DNA from: CAZHLD01 sp964533185
Lineage (GTDB): Bacteria; Acidobacteriota; Terriglobia; Acidiferrales; UBA7541
Assembly (NCBI GenBank): GCA_964533185.1
Contig: CAZHLD010000003.1
Coordinates: forward strand, 34,150 to 98,149
Direction of reading: 5' to 3'
Length of the DNA: 64,000 bases
In this document: positions 35,254 through 43,717 of the stretch, piece after piece
Layout of the letters: each line of letters begins with the position of its first letter
Numbering within the stretch: position 1 is the first letter of the stretch
Position numbers and translations under genes: made by a program
The notes under the pieces: model-generated
Databases searched by the model: none
What the model saw: the letters and a program-made list of their open reading frames with translations, nothing else
What the model was told of the DNA's origin: nothing

Positions 35254-38200
35254 ATGCCCTGCGCAGCAAGACCGAGACCAAGCCAAGTCAAGCCAAGCGG
35301 ATTCAGGATGCTTGGCGTCGCGCTCTTAATGATGACGACGATCTCGGGCTGCGCACTGATTGGATCCAACGATTCCGGCCCGGTGAACGACCCGGCAAGC
35401 CAAAACTCCTCCTTGCAGGCCAGCCCAACGACAGTAGATTTCGGGGCGCAGCCGGTGGGGTCGAGCCACGCTGCGCAGACGGTGACGCTGACGAATACCG
35501 GGAGCACGGCGGTTACGGTCAGCGCGATCAGCAGCGATACGAGCGCGTTCCGGTGGAGAGGGCCGGCAGTGCCCTTCACGCTGAATGCCTCACAAGTGGC
35601 AAAACTCCAGGTACTTTTCAGCCCGAAGACGGAATCGAGCCAGAGCGGACAGCTCTCGATTGAACGGAATGGCTCGGCCACGGCGATGAAGATTGCGGTG
35701 GCGGGGCGCGGTCAGGGAACGAGCAGCCTGTACACAGCGGTGACGGACCTCGCGGTGAGACCCGAGCCGGCGCTGCCGGCCCTGAGCGCGGCAGGATCGC
35801 AGTTGCAGGATCCGGCGTTTGGCGCGTGGATGGTGCGGGTGACGGATGCGAATACGCGTCCGGACAAGCCGGGGAAAGGGTACGGCACGCCCAACTCGTC
35901 GGAAGCGAACACGTGGAATGCAAACGCGACGAAGTTTTACGTGCACGACTTTGACGGGGCGGTGATTCCCTACAGCTTCGACCCGGCCAACATGCGCGTG
36001 GCCCGGCTGGGAAATACGGGGAATGGCAGCGGAGGATTAGTGGTGCCGCTGCGGACGAGCCCGTCGTTCAGTTACGTGGATGCGGATGTGCTGTATGGCT
36101 TTCCGCTGACGAGCTCGCTGGCATTCAGCGCGTACCGGTTTTCGAGCGACAGCGTCAACAGCGTACACAATCCGACGAGCTGCCTTGCAAGCCTGACGGG
36201 GACGCCGGGGGAGATTTCCGTCAGCGGAGATGACCAGAGACTGGCCAGCCCGCTGGGCGGAAGCGCAGGAAGCACAACGAACTTCATCATCTATGTCTAT
36301 GACAAGACGAAGGGATGCCGGTGGTACAACACGACGACCGGCGAAGTGGGCGGGGCGTGGGGAAGCAACGGCAGCATGAACTCGCCGGCGCGCTACCGCC
36401 TGCAAAATGCGCGACTCTCCAAGGACGGAGAGTACGTCCGAATCGAGACGATGTCGTGCACCACGACGTGCGAACCTTATTACTTTTGGGCATTGGATGC
36501 CCTCGATCTGGAAGCCTGCAATGCAAACGATCCCGGCTATTGCGGCATGCCGCAGGCGGTTGGGTACAGTCACCTGATCAACCACGGGCAAGTGAACGAT
36601 GGGATGGACGTGCTGAAGAGGTCGCTGGTGGATCCAGAGACATTCACCCACGTGATTGAACCGCCACTGACGCCCACGCAGCGGGCCGTGGCGATGAACC
36701 TCTCGTGGAATAACGCACGCAGCCACCGGATGAAACCGGTGGCGGCGACGACCTATCGCAAAGATGGCGCGAGAGCGCAGCGCCCGTGGGACAACGAAGT
36801 GATTGCGATCCGCACGGACGGAGTGGATTCGACGGTGTGGCGGTTCTGCCATACGCGGACAACGGTGAGCGATGGCCGAATGACGCCGCGAGGGAACATC
36901 AGCCAAGACGGGCAATTCTTTGCGTTCACGTCGAACTGGGAAGGCACGGTGGGTGGCGGACGGGCGGATGTGTTCGTGGTGGAGCTGCGCTCGACGGGTG
37001 CGCCGCCAGCGTCGGATACGAGCGCACCGGTGATCTCAGGAGTGAGCGCCTCGGGAATTACGTTGTCGAGCGCGACGATCAACTGGTCGACAAATGAGGC
37101 ATCGGATTCGCAGGTGGAGTACGGGACGACGACGTCATACGGGAGCTCGTCGGCGCTGAACACGGCGCGGGTGACGAGCCACAGTGTTGTGCTGAGCGGG
37201 TTGCAGGCGGGGACACTCTCCAACTACCGGGTGAAGTCGCGGGATGCCGCGGGGAACCTGGCGACGTCGGGGAACTTTACGTTTACGACGGCGGCAGCGG
37301 CGGATTCGACCGCGCCGGTGATCTCAGGAGTGAGCGCCTCGGGGATTACGACGTCCGGTGCGACGATTAACTGGACGACGAATGAGGCGAGCGATACGCA
37401 GGTGGAGTATGGCACGACGACGGCGTATGGCAGCAGCTCGGCGCTGAACACGGCGCGGGTGACGAGCCACAGCGCGACGCTGAGCGGGTTGCAGGCGGGG
37501 ACACTCTCCAACTACCGGGTGAAGTCGCGGGATGCCGCGGGGAACCTGGCGACGTCGGGGAACTTTACGTTTACGACGGCGGCAGCGGCGGATTCGACCG
37601 CGCCGGTGATCTCAGGAGTGAGCGCCTCGGGGATTACGACGTCCGGTGCGACGATTAACTGGACGACGAATGAGGCGAGCGATACGCAGGTGGAGTATGG
37701 CACGACGACGGCGTATGGCAGCAGCTCGGCGCTGAACACGGCGCGGGTGACGAGCCACAGCGCGACGCTGAGCGGGTTGCAGGCGGGGACACTCTCCAAC
37801 TACCGGGTGAAGTCGCGCGACGCGGCCGGGAACCTGGCGACGTCGGGGAATTTCACGTTTACGACTGCCGCTGCGCCGCCGACGTCCGACACGACTGCGC
37901 CGATCATCTCCGGCGTGGCGCCGAGCGGGATCACCAGCAGCGGGGCGACGATTAACTGGGCGACGAATGAGGCGAGCGACACGCAGGTGGAATACGGGAC
38001 GACGACGGCGTACGGCGCCAGCTCAGCGCTGAACACCGCGCAGGTGACGAGCCACAGTGTGACACTGAGCGGTCTGCAGACGGCGACGCTCTATCACTAC
38101 CGGGTAAAGTCGCGGGATGCGGCGGGGAATCTGGCGACCTCAGCAGACTTCACGTTTACGACGGCGGCCGCGAGCGGGGGCGGGGGAAGCTCAACCGTAC

Positions 38201-40665
38201 CCAATCTGAAGGTGGCCTTCATTGGCGACCAGGGCAACAATTCGAATTCGATAGCCGTGCTGAACCTGATCAAGAATGAAGGCGCCCAGATGGTGATCCA
38301 TTCGGGGGATTTCGATTATGGCGACAACCCGACGGCGTGGGATAACAATATCACCAGTGTTCTGGGTGCGAATTATCCCTACTTTGCGTCGGTGGGCAAC
38401 CACGACGTGGCCGCATGGCCGGGTTATCAACAAAAGCTGCAAGAGCGGCTGGCCCGGGTTCCGGAGGCTATTTGCACCGGCGACCTCGGCGTGCAGTCGC
38501 CCTGCCGGTTCCGAGGTCTGTTCTTCCTGCTGAGCGGCGCTGGGACGATGGGCAGCGGGCATGATGTGTTCCTGCGCGACCAGCTTGCGGCGGACAACTC
38601 GGTGTGGAGTGTTTGCTCCTGGCACAAGAACCAACGAGAAATGCAAATCGGCGGGAAGGGCAGCGAAGTGGGCTGGGGGCCGTATGAAGAGTGCCGGATC
38701 GGCGGAGGAATCATCACCACGGGGCATGAACACTCGTACAGCCGGACGAAGACGCTGATTAACATGCAGACGCAGACCGTGGACCCGGCGTGGCCCGACC
38801 CGAATACCGTCCGGGTGATCCCGGGATCCACGTTTGCGTTCGTGTCTGGCCTAGGCGGCAGCTCGATCCGCGACCAAGAACGCTGCCTGCCGACAAGCTA
38901 CCCGTACGGCTGCAACGGGGAATGGGCCAAGATCTATGCGCTGCAGCAGGGAGCGAAAGAGGGGGCGCTGTTCATTACGTTTAACGTGGATGGCGACCCG
39001 CGGAAGGCGCGGGGAGAGTTCAAGAACGTGAACGGCGAGGTGGTGGATACGTTCACTATTTTCGCCGGGTCGGGAGCGCCGCCACCGCCGCCTTCGTCGG
39101 ACACGACGGCGCCGAGCATCTCCGGCATGGGCGCGAGCGGGATCACGGCCAGCGGGGCGACAATCAACTGGACAACGAATGAGGCGTCGGATTCGCAGGT
39201 GGAGTACGGCACGACGACGCCGTATGGGAGCGTGTCGGCACTGAACGGCACGCAGGTGACGAGCCACAGCGTTGCGCTCGGCGGGCTGCTGGCGGGGACG
39301 CTCTACCACTACCGGGCGAAGTCGCGCGATGCGGCGGGGACCCTGGCGACGTCAGCGGACTTCACGTTCACGACGGCTGCGGCGCCGCCCGTGGGGGATA
39401 CGACGGCGCCTGTGATCACGGGAGTGGGCGCGACGGGGATTACGACGTCGGGCGTGACGATTAATTGGACGACGAACGAGGCGAGCGACACGCAGGTGGA
39501 GTACGGGACGACAGTGTTATATGGCAGCTCTTCTGCACTGAACGGCACGATGGTGACGAGCCACAGCATGACGCTCGGCGGAACGCAGGCGGCGACACTC
39601 TACCATTACCGGGTGAAGTCGAGGGATGCGGCGGGGAACCTGGCGACATCGGGAGATTTCACGTTCACGACACTGGCAAGCACACCGCCACCGACGAGCG
39701 GCGAAGGAACATGGATCAGTTCGACGGAGATTGCGTCGCTGTCGACAACGGGAAGCGCGTGGAGCAACGTCCAGTCTGCGGCAAACGGGTCCTGCGGGAC
39801 TCCGGACCTGGCCAACCAGGATGACCCGGCCAATGTTTGCATCCTGGCGAAAGCGCTGGTGTTCGCGCGAACCGGGGGAGCAAGTTACCGGAGCGATGTG
39901 GTGACGGCACTGCGGAGCATTGTGAACTCCGGGACGTACAACGGGCGGGCGCTGGCGCTGGGGCGGGAGCTGGGCACCTACGCGATTGCCGCCGATCTGA
40001 TTTCGTTGAAGACGCATGATGCGACGCTGGACCAGCAGTTCCGCGCAAAGCTGCGGGAGCTGCTGACCACGCCGACGTCGAGCGGGCCGGGGAACCTCGT
40101 CGAATGCCACGAAAACCGGCCGAACAACTGGGGCACGCACTGCGGCGGCACGCGGGCCGCCGTGGCGGCGTATCTGGGTGACACGGCAGAACTGGCGCGC
40201 GTGGCGCAGGTGTTCAAGGGCTACCTGGGCGACCGGACTTCGTACGCGGGGTTCAGCTACGGAGATCTGTCGTGGCAGTGTGATGCGTCGAAGCCTGTCG
40301 GAATTAACCCTGCCGGTTGCACCAAGGACGGTAACTCAATTGACGGCGTGCTGCCGGATGATCAGCGGCGCGGCGGAAGCTTTTCGTGGCCGCCACCGCA
40401 TGAGAACTACGTCTACGAGGCGCTGCAGGGCGCGCTGATGCAGGCGGTGATCTTGAAGCGGAAGGGGTACGACGTCTTCAACTGGGAGAACAAGGCACTG
40501 CTGCGGGCATTCCAGTGGCTGCACAACGTGGCGAATTTTCCGCCGGAGGGCGACGACCGTTGGGAATCGCACCTGATCAATTATTTCTACGGCACGAACT
40601 TCCCGGCACAAGTGCCGACGAGTCCGGGCAAGAACATGGGCTGGACGGATTGGACGCACCCGTAA
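35254..40665 (+). CDS. giant multidomain surface lipoprotein: beta-propeller, six FN3, metallophosphatase and alginate-lyase-like domains
   Basis: About 1803 residues. MMTTISGC near residue 25 ends a signal peptide with a lipobox. Domains in order: a choice-of-anchor/HYDIN-like domain (55-155, TVDFGAQPVGSS), a TolB-like propeller (165-582), four FN3 domains (589-975), a calcineurin-type metallophosphatase (985-1272), two more FN3 domains (1283-1475) and an alginate-lyase-like domain (1482-1803). The phosphatase keeps GDQGNN, HSGDFDYGDN, VGNHD and TGHEHSYSRT, so it should bind two metals. The lyase domain has RPNNWGTHCGGTRAAVAAYLG. FN3 domains 2 and 3 are identical, encoded by an exact 288-base repeat. 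Start at 35254 chosen for GGGGGAAAG upstream; a start at 35164 is possible. Probably acts on phosphorylated or uronic polysaccharide at the cell surface. Confidence 0.82.
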   Translation: MPCAARPRPSQVKPSGFRMLGVALLMMTTISGCALIGSNDSGPVNDPASQNSSLQASPTTVDFGAQPVGSSHAAQTVTLTNTGSTAVTVSAISSDTSAFRWRGPAVPFTLNASQVAKLQVLFSPKTESSQSGQLSIERNGSATAMKIAVAGRGQGTSSLYTAVTDLAVRPEPALPALSAAGSQLQDPAFGAWMVRVTDANTRPDKPGKGYGTPNSSEANTWNANATKFYVHDFDGAVIPYSFDPANMRVARLGNTGNGSGGLVVPLRTSPSFSYVDADVLYGFPLTSSLAFSAYRFSSDSVNSVHNPTSCLASLTGTPGEISVSGDDQRLASPLGGSAGSTTNFIIYVYDKTKGCRWYNTTTGEVGGAWGSNGSMNSPARYRLQNARLSKDGEYVRIETMSCTTTCEPYYFWALDALDLEACNANDPGYCGMPQAVGYSHLINHGQVNDGMDVLKRSLVDPETFTHVIEPPLTPTQRAVAMNLSWNNARSHRMKPVAATTYRKDGARAQRPWDNEVIAIRTDGVDSTVWRFCHTRTTVSDGRMTPRGNISQDGQFFAFTSNWEGTVGGGRADVFVVELRSTGAPPASDTSAPVISGVSASGITLSSATINWSTNEASDSQVEYGTTTSYGSSSALNTARVTSHSVVLSGLQAGTLSNYRVKSRDAAGNLATSGNFTFTTAAAADSTAPVISGVSASGITTSGATINWTTNEASDTQVEYGTTTAYGSSSALNTARVTSHSATLSGLQAGTLSNYRVKSRDAAGNLATSGNFTFTTAAAADSTAPVISGVSASGITTSGATINWTTNEASDTQVEYGTTTAYGSSSALNTARVTSHSATLSGLQAGTLSNYRVKSRDAAGNLATSGNFTFTTAAAPPTSDTTAPIISGVAPSGITSSGATINWATNEASDTQVEYGTTTAYGASSALNTAQVTSHSVTLSGLQTATLYHYRVKSRDAAGNLATSADFTFTTAAASGGGGSSTVPNLKVAFIGDQGNNSNSIAVLNLIKNEGAQMVIHSGDFDYGDNPTAWDNNITSVLGANYPYFASVGNHDVAAWPGYQQKLQERLARVPEAICTGDLGVQSPCRFRGLFFLLSGAGTMGSGHDVFLRDQLAADNSVWSVCSWHKNQREMQIGGKGSEVGWGPYEECRIGGGIITTGHEHSYSRTKTLINMQTQTVDPAWPDPNTVRVIPGSTFAFVSGLGGSSIRDQERCLPTSYPYGCNGEWAKIYALQQGAKEGALFITFNVDGDPRKARGEFKNVNGEVVDTFTIFAGSGAPPPPPSSDTTAPSISGMGASGITASGATINWTTNEASDSQVEYGTTTPYGSVSALNGTQVTSHSVALGGLLAGTLYHYRAKSRDAAGTLATSADFTFTTAAAPPVGDTTAPVITGVGATGITTSGVTINWTTNEASDTQVEYGTTVLYGSSSALNGTMVTSHSMTLGGTQAATLYHYRVKSRDAAGNLATSGDFTFTTLASTPPPTSGEGTWISSTEIASLSTTGSAWSNVQSAANGSCGTPDLANQDDPANVCILAKALVFARTGGASYRSDVVTALRSIVNSGTYNGRALALGRELGTYAIAADLISLKTHDATLDQQFRAKLRELLTTPTSSGPGNLVECHENRPNNWGTHCGGTRAAVAAYLGDTAELARVAQVFKGYLGDRTSYAGFSYGDLSWQCDASKPVGINPAGCTKDGNSIDGVLPDDQRRGGSFSWPPPHENYVYEALQGALMQAVILKRKGYDVFNWENKALLRAFQWLHNVANFPPEGDDRWESHLINYFYGTNFPAQVPTSPGKNMGWTDWTHP
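37190..37813 (+). repeat. 288-base tandem duplication of FN3 domains
   Basis: About 2.2 copies of a 288-base unit. For example 37318-37605 and 37606-37813 onward are the same base for base until small changes begin near 37814. Each unit encodes a 96-residue FN3 module. Confidence 0.9.
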
Positions 40666-40714
40666 AGCCTGGCGAGCACACCGGAATAGATCCAGCAGCG
40701 TTGTGGCGAAGAGT

Positions 40715-40741
40715 CCTCCCCGGGCGGGGCCAGAGGGGAGG
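40715..40741. terminator. hairpin between convergent genes, possible bidirectional terminator
   Basis: CCTCCCC and GGGGAGG arms around a 13-base loop, between the stop of the giant lipoprotein gene and the stop of the LuxR-type gene. No T-run follows, so intrinsic termination is uncertain. Confidence 0.35.
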
Positions 40742-40771
40742 CAAAGTGAGATACTGGTGGAGGCCGAAGGT

Positions 40772-41470
40772 CTAGGAGGTGGCTTCCCCGCGCAATTCGG
40801 CCTGGGAGCGCAACACCTGATCAATGTAGTAACGCACCAGTTCCACCCTGCTCGAGACCCCGATTTTGTCAAAAATGCGAAACAAGTAGTTCCGGACGGT
40901 GTGCTCGCTGAGACCGAGCTGTTCGGCGACCAAGCGGTTGGTCAGCCCATCGGAGACCAGGCAGACAACCTCTGATTCCCTCTTGGTGAGTTTGACCGAC
41001 CCGCGGTTCTGGACGACCGGCAGGCGGGCCATCTCCGCCAACCCTTCCAAAACGTACTGCAACTCTGACGTATCGGCCCAGATCTGACCTTGAAAAACGA
41101 CGTGAATGCACTTGCACAGGGCCTCGAAGGGCTTGCTGCGGCAAAACACGCCGCGGGCACCCGAACGGAAACACTCGATCACTAAATCACGGTCGGAGGA
41201 ATCGAGCAGCACGACAGTGGGGATTCGCTGTTGAGCTGCGCGGAGCTGACGCAGGACTTTCAGACCCATGAGAGGCCCATCCTGAAGGTGCGCGCTGATG
41301 ACCGCAACCTGAGGGGGCTTTTTGCCCAGAGAGCTTAGAACGGTATCCGAGTCTGTGGCAGTCACCTCGACGTGGAGACGCTGCCCAGCCCCCTTGAAGG
41401 CACTGGCCATCAATTGGCTGCCCATCTGGTTGGACTCGGCGACAAACACAGTGATCGGAGGGTTACCCAT
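40772..41470 (-). CDS. NarL/LuxR-type response regulator with a phosphorylation-deficient receiver
   Basis: 232 residues. The C-terminal LuxR helix-turn-helix is intact: LTKRESEVVCLVSDGLTNRLVAEQLGLSEHTVRNYLFRIFDKIGVSS (about 160-207). The N-terminal receiver (about 5-125) is recognisable by ITVFVAESNQM, VAVISAHLQDGP, TVVLLDSSD and FCRSKPFEAL. The acidic pair after strand 1 is reduced to Glu-Ser, and the phospho-acceptor Asp after strand 3 is replaced (ISAH). Only the late Lys remains. It is therefore probably controlled by ligand, partner or level rather than by phosphorylation. It is transcribed away from the PilZ/wza genes, across a 650-base region with candidate operators, and may control the polysaccharide operon. 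Confidence 0.85.
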   Translation of the reverse strand: MGNPPITVFVAESNQMGSQLMASAFKGAGQRLHVEVTATDSDTVLSSLGKKPPQVAVISAHLQDGPLMGLKVLRQLRAAQQRIPTVVLLDSSDRDLVIECFRSGARGVFCRSKPFEALCKCIHVVFQGQIWADTSELQYVLEGLAEMARLPVVQNRGSVKLTKRESEVVCLVSDGLTNRLVAEQLGLSEHTVRNYLFRIFDKIGVSSRVELVRYYIDQVLRSQAELRGEATS

Positions 41471-42122
41471 GCGCTTACCTCCAGACGTAACCTGGGAACT
41501 TAGGGTAGGCGGGAACTCGCTACCGATGAGAGGAACATACTACACGTCCGGGGGAAATGCAAGAGAAAAGGCATGGAGACCTCCCGATCCGGCAGAAGAA
41601 GAAGGGAACGAGAATTGCACCATAACGGAGCATGGAACTCCGACAAGCGGTGGTGGGAGAGGGCGCAATAATTTTTACCGGCTGTAAAATCAAGGAGTTA
41701 GGAGGCGCGGGAGGGAAATAAATTGCTGCAGAGGCGTTCAACCCCTTGGAAAGTAAGGAATTGATTTTCTGTCTGTTGGCAGAAACTCCGCAGAAGACCT
41801 GGAAGTAGAGGCAGGCGTCCCCCCGACATTCTACCCACCGGCGGAACCGGTCTAGCGACGATTTCGCCTGAGAGAGAACGGATAACCGTCTGGAGCTACA
41901 GACGGAAGAGTATAGAGCGAAGTGTCTATGCACGCGGGACTCTATGGCGAGGAGACGATGGCTCTCTTGCGTGAAAAATGGCCTGGCCGCACTATCGGTG
42001 AATTCAGTGGGCCTCAAGAACTTGTTCGCGGCCCATTCAAGTACCCGGGAAACACGGGACCTTTCAAGATGAAGGAGAGCCAGGTTGAACGACCACACCA
42101 ACGTCGAGCCGAGAGAGCATCT
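41471..42122. promoter_or_regulatory. 650-base divergent control region between the regulator and the PilZ-export genes
   Basis: No credible gene in the first 450 bases. Two symmetric elements stand out: TTTTAC-CGGCT-GTAAAA (41673-41689), in a short AT-rich island and a good candidate operator for the adjacent LuxR-type regulator; and the hairpin CCGTCTG-GAGCTA-CAGACGG (41886-41905). The PilZ frame is open from 41922, so the final 200 bases could be coding if an upstream start is used. Confidence 0.45.
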
Positions 42123-42470
42123 ATGGAGCTCAGAAAAGCCGTGCGATATGCACTGCAAGTGCCAACCGTTTTCATTTGGAAAGACCTAAACGGAATTGAG
42201 CAGCGAGTGGAAGGCCGGACACGAGACATCAGCATCAGCGGCGCGTATGTGTTCGCCCGTGTTTGTCCGCCCGAAGGAACGAGCGTGAAGGTGGACATGC
42301 TATTGGCCACGGTGCCGAACTCGCCGCGATCTTTGCGTCTGAATGCGCAAGGACGGGTGGTGCGGGCGGAGCGGCCCGCGAATGAGGAGTCCGTGTGCGG
42401 CTTTGCGGTGCTGACGCTGCGAGCGCTGATGCATGGCGGAGACAAGATGCTGGAGCAAGAGGTTGATTGA
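42123..42470 (+). CDS. PilZ domain protein at the head of the export operon
   Basis: About 115 residues from ATG 42123. RKAVRYALQVPTVFIW gives the basic arm and TRDISISGAYVFA the DxSxxG strand, both needed for cyclic di-GMP binding; LNAQGRVVRAE and CGFAVLTL complete the barrel. The start is uncertain: ATG 42069 and GTG 41922 are in frame, but neither has a good ribosome-binding site. It lies 87 bases before the wza-like gene on the same strand, so cyclic di-GMP probably influences polysaccharide production here, as in cellulose or alginate systems. That link is inference from position. Confidence 0.8.
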   Translation: MELRKAVRYALQVPTVFIWKDLNGIEQRVEGRTRDISISGAYVFARVCPPEGTSVKVDMLLATVPNSPRSLRLNAQGRVVRAERPANEESVCGFAVLTLRALMHGGDKMLEQEVD

Positions 42471-42557
42471 AATGCGATGAGAATGGCGGCGGCCGGGAGA
42501 GCGGAGCGAGAGGGCCCCCGGCAGTCAGGGATTTGAGCAGCAAAGGAGAAAGTCACC

Positions 42558-43685
42558 ATGGCAAGACAGAACAACCAAAACGGAAGCAGAATTCTTCAAA
42601 AAATGGGAGAGATAATCGTCGCTATCCTCCTGCTTAGCACACCTCTGAGCACACAAGCGCAGGCGCCAACCGCGCCCACCGGCAATCCAGCGGCCGGCCA
42701 ATCAAAGGCCAATCTGACCACGCCGGAGGAGATGAACCGACGGCTGCAGGAATTGTTGCGGGCGGCCGCACCAGAGAACGCCAACACGAGCTCGCTGCAG
42801 GACTACCGGATTGGGCCCAACGACCTGCTGACGATCATGGTGTTTGATGCCCCGGAGCTGAGCCAGCCGGTGAGGGTCTCTGCGGGCGGGCAAATATCGC
42901 TGACGTTGCTGGGAGTGGTGGCGGCGGAAGGGCTGACGCCGCGAGAGCTGGAACTGGTGCTGCAAGAACTGCTGCGGCGGAACTACATGAAAGACCCTCA
43001 CGTGACCGTGCAGGTGACGGAGATGGAGAGTCACGCGGTGTCTGTGATGGGGGCAGTGAACAAGCCGGGGGTGGTGCAAATCCGGGGGTCGAAGACGCTG
43101 CTCGAGGTGCTGGCCCTGGCGGGAGGATTAGCGCCGGATGCGGGAGGAAGCGTGTACGTGATGCGCAACCCGAAGGCCAGCTCAAGCGCGGCGGGCCAAC
43201 CAGGAATGCAGAAGGAGGAGGCGGCCGCCCAAGCGGAAGTTCCGGCGGAAGCCAACTTCCTCGAGATCGACCTGAAGAAGCTGCTGGAGTCCGACGACCC
43301 CCGCTACAACGTGCTGATCCATCCGGGGGATACCGTCAAGGTGAAGCAGGCCGGGATGGTCTACGTGGTGGGCGAGGTAAAAAAATCCGGTGGATTTGCG
43401 CTGAAGAGCAACGAGCGATTGACAGTGCTGCAGGCGGTGGCGCTCGGGGAAGGACTCACGGGAGTTGCCTCGAAGGGCGAAAGTCTGATCATCCGAACGG
43501 ATGAGAACGGACAGAGAACAAAGATTCCCATTGACCTGGGGAGAATGTTGAAAGGAAAAACGCAAGATATTGCGCTGCAGGCGCAGGACATTGTGTTTGT
43601 TCCGAGTAGCGGTGGCAAAGTGTTTGGCAAGGCAAGTGCGGATGCGTTGTTCCGCTTGCTGTCGTTCCGTGCCGTCGCTTTCTAA
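42558..43685 (+). CDS. polysaccharide export outer-membrane protein (Wza-like, SLBB domains)
   Basis: 375 residues with a signal peptide (about 16-36, GEIIVAILLLSTPLSTQAQA) and no lipobox Cys. The Poly_export domain starts at SLQDYRIGPNDLLTIMVFDAPELSQPVRVSAGGQISLTLLGVV (about 79-121). Two SLBB regions follow: VMGAVNKPGVVQIRGSKTLLEVLALAGGL and VVGEVKKSGGFALKSNERLTVLQAVALGEGL. It should form the outer-membrane or periplasmic channel for exopolysaccharide and pair with the Wzc-like protein encoded 32 bases downstream. AAAGGAGAAAG precedes the ATG. Confidence 0.92.
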   Translation: MARQNNQNGSRILQKMGEIIVAILLLSTPLSTQAQAPTAPTGNPAAGQSKANLTTPEEMNRRLQELLRAAAPENANTSSLQDYRIGPNDLLTIMVFDAPELSQPVRVSAGGQISLTLLGVVAAEGLTPRELELVLQELLRRNYMKDPHVTVQVTEMESHAVSVMGAVNKPGVVQIRGSKTLLEVLALAGGLAPDAGGSVYVMRNPKASSSAAGQPGMQKEEAAAQAEVPAEANFLEIDLKKLLESDDPRYNVLIHPGDTVKVKQAGMVYVVGEVKKSGGFALKSNERLTVLQAVALGEGLTGVASKGESLIIRTDENGQRTKIPIDLGRMLKGKTQDIALQAQDIVFVPSSGGKVFGKASADALFRLLSFRAVAF

Positions 43686-43717
43686 AGCGAAGCGAAAGGA
43701 TTAAAGGGCGAAACAAA

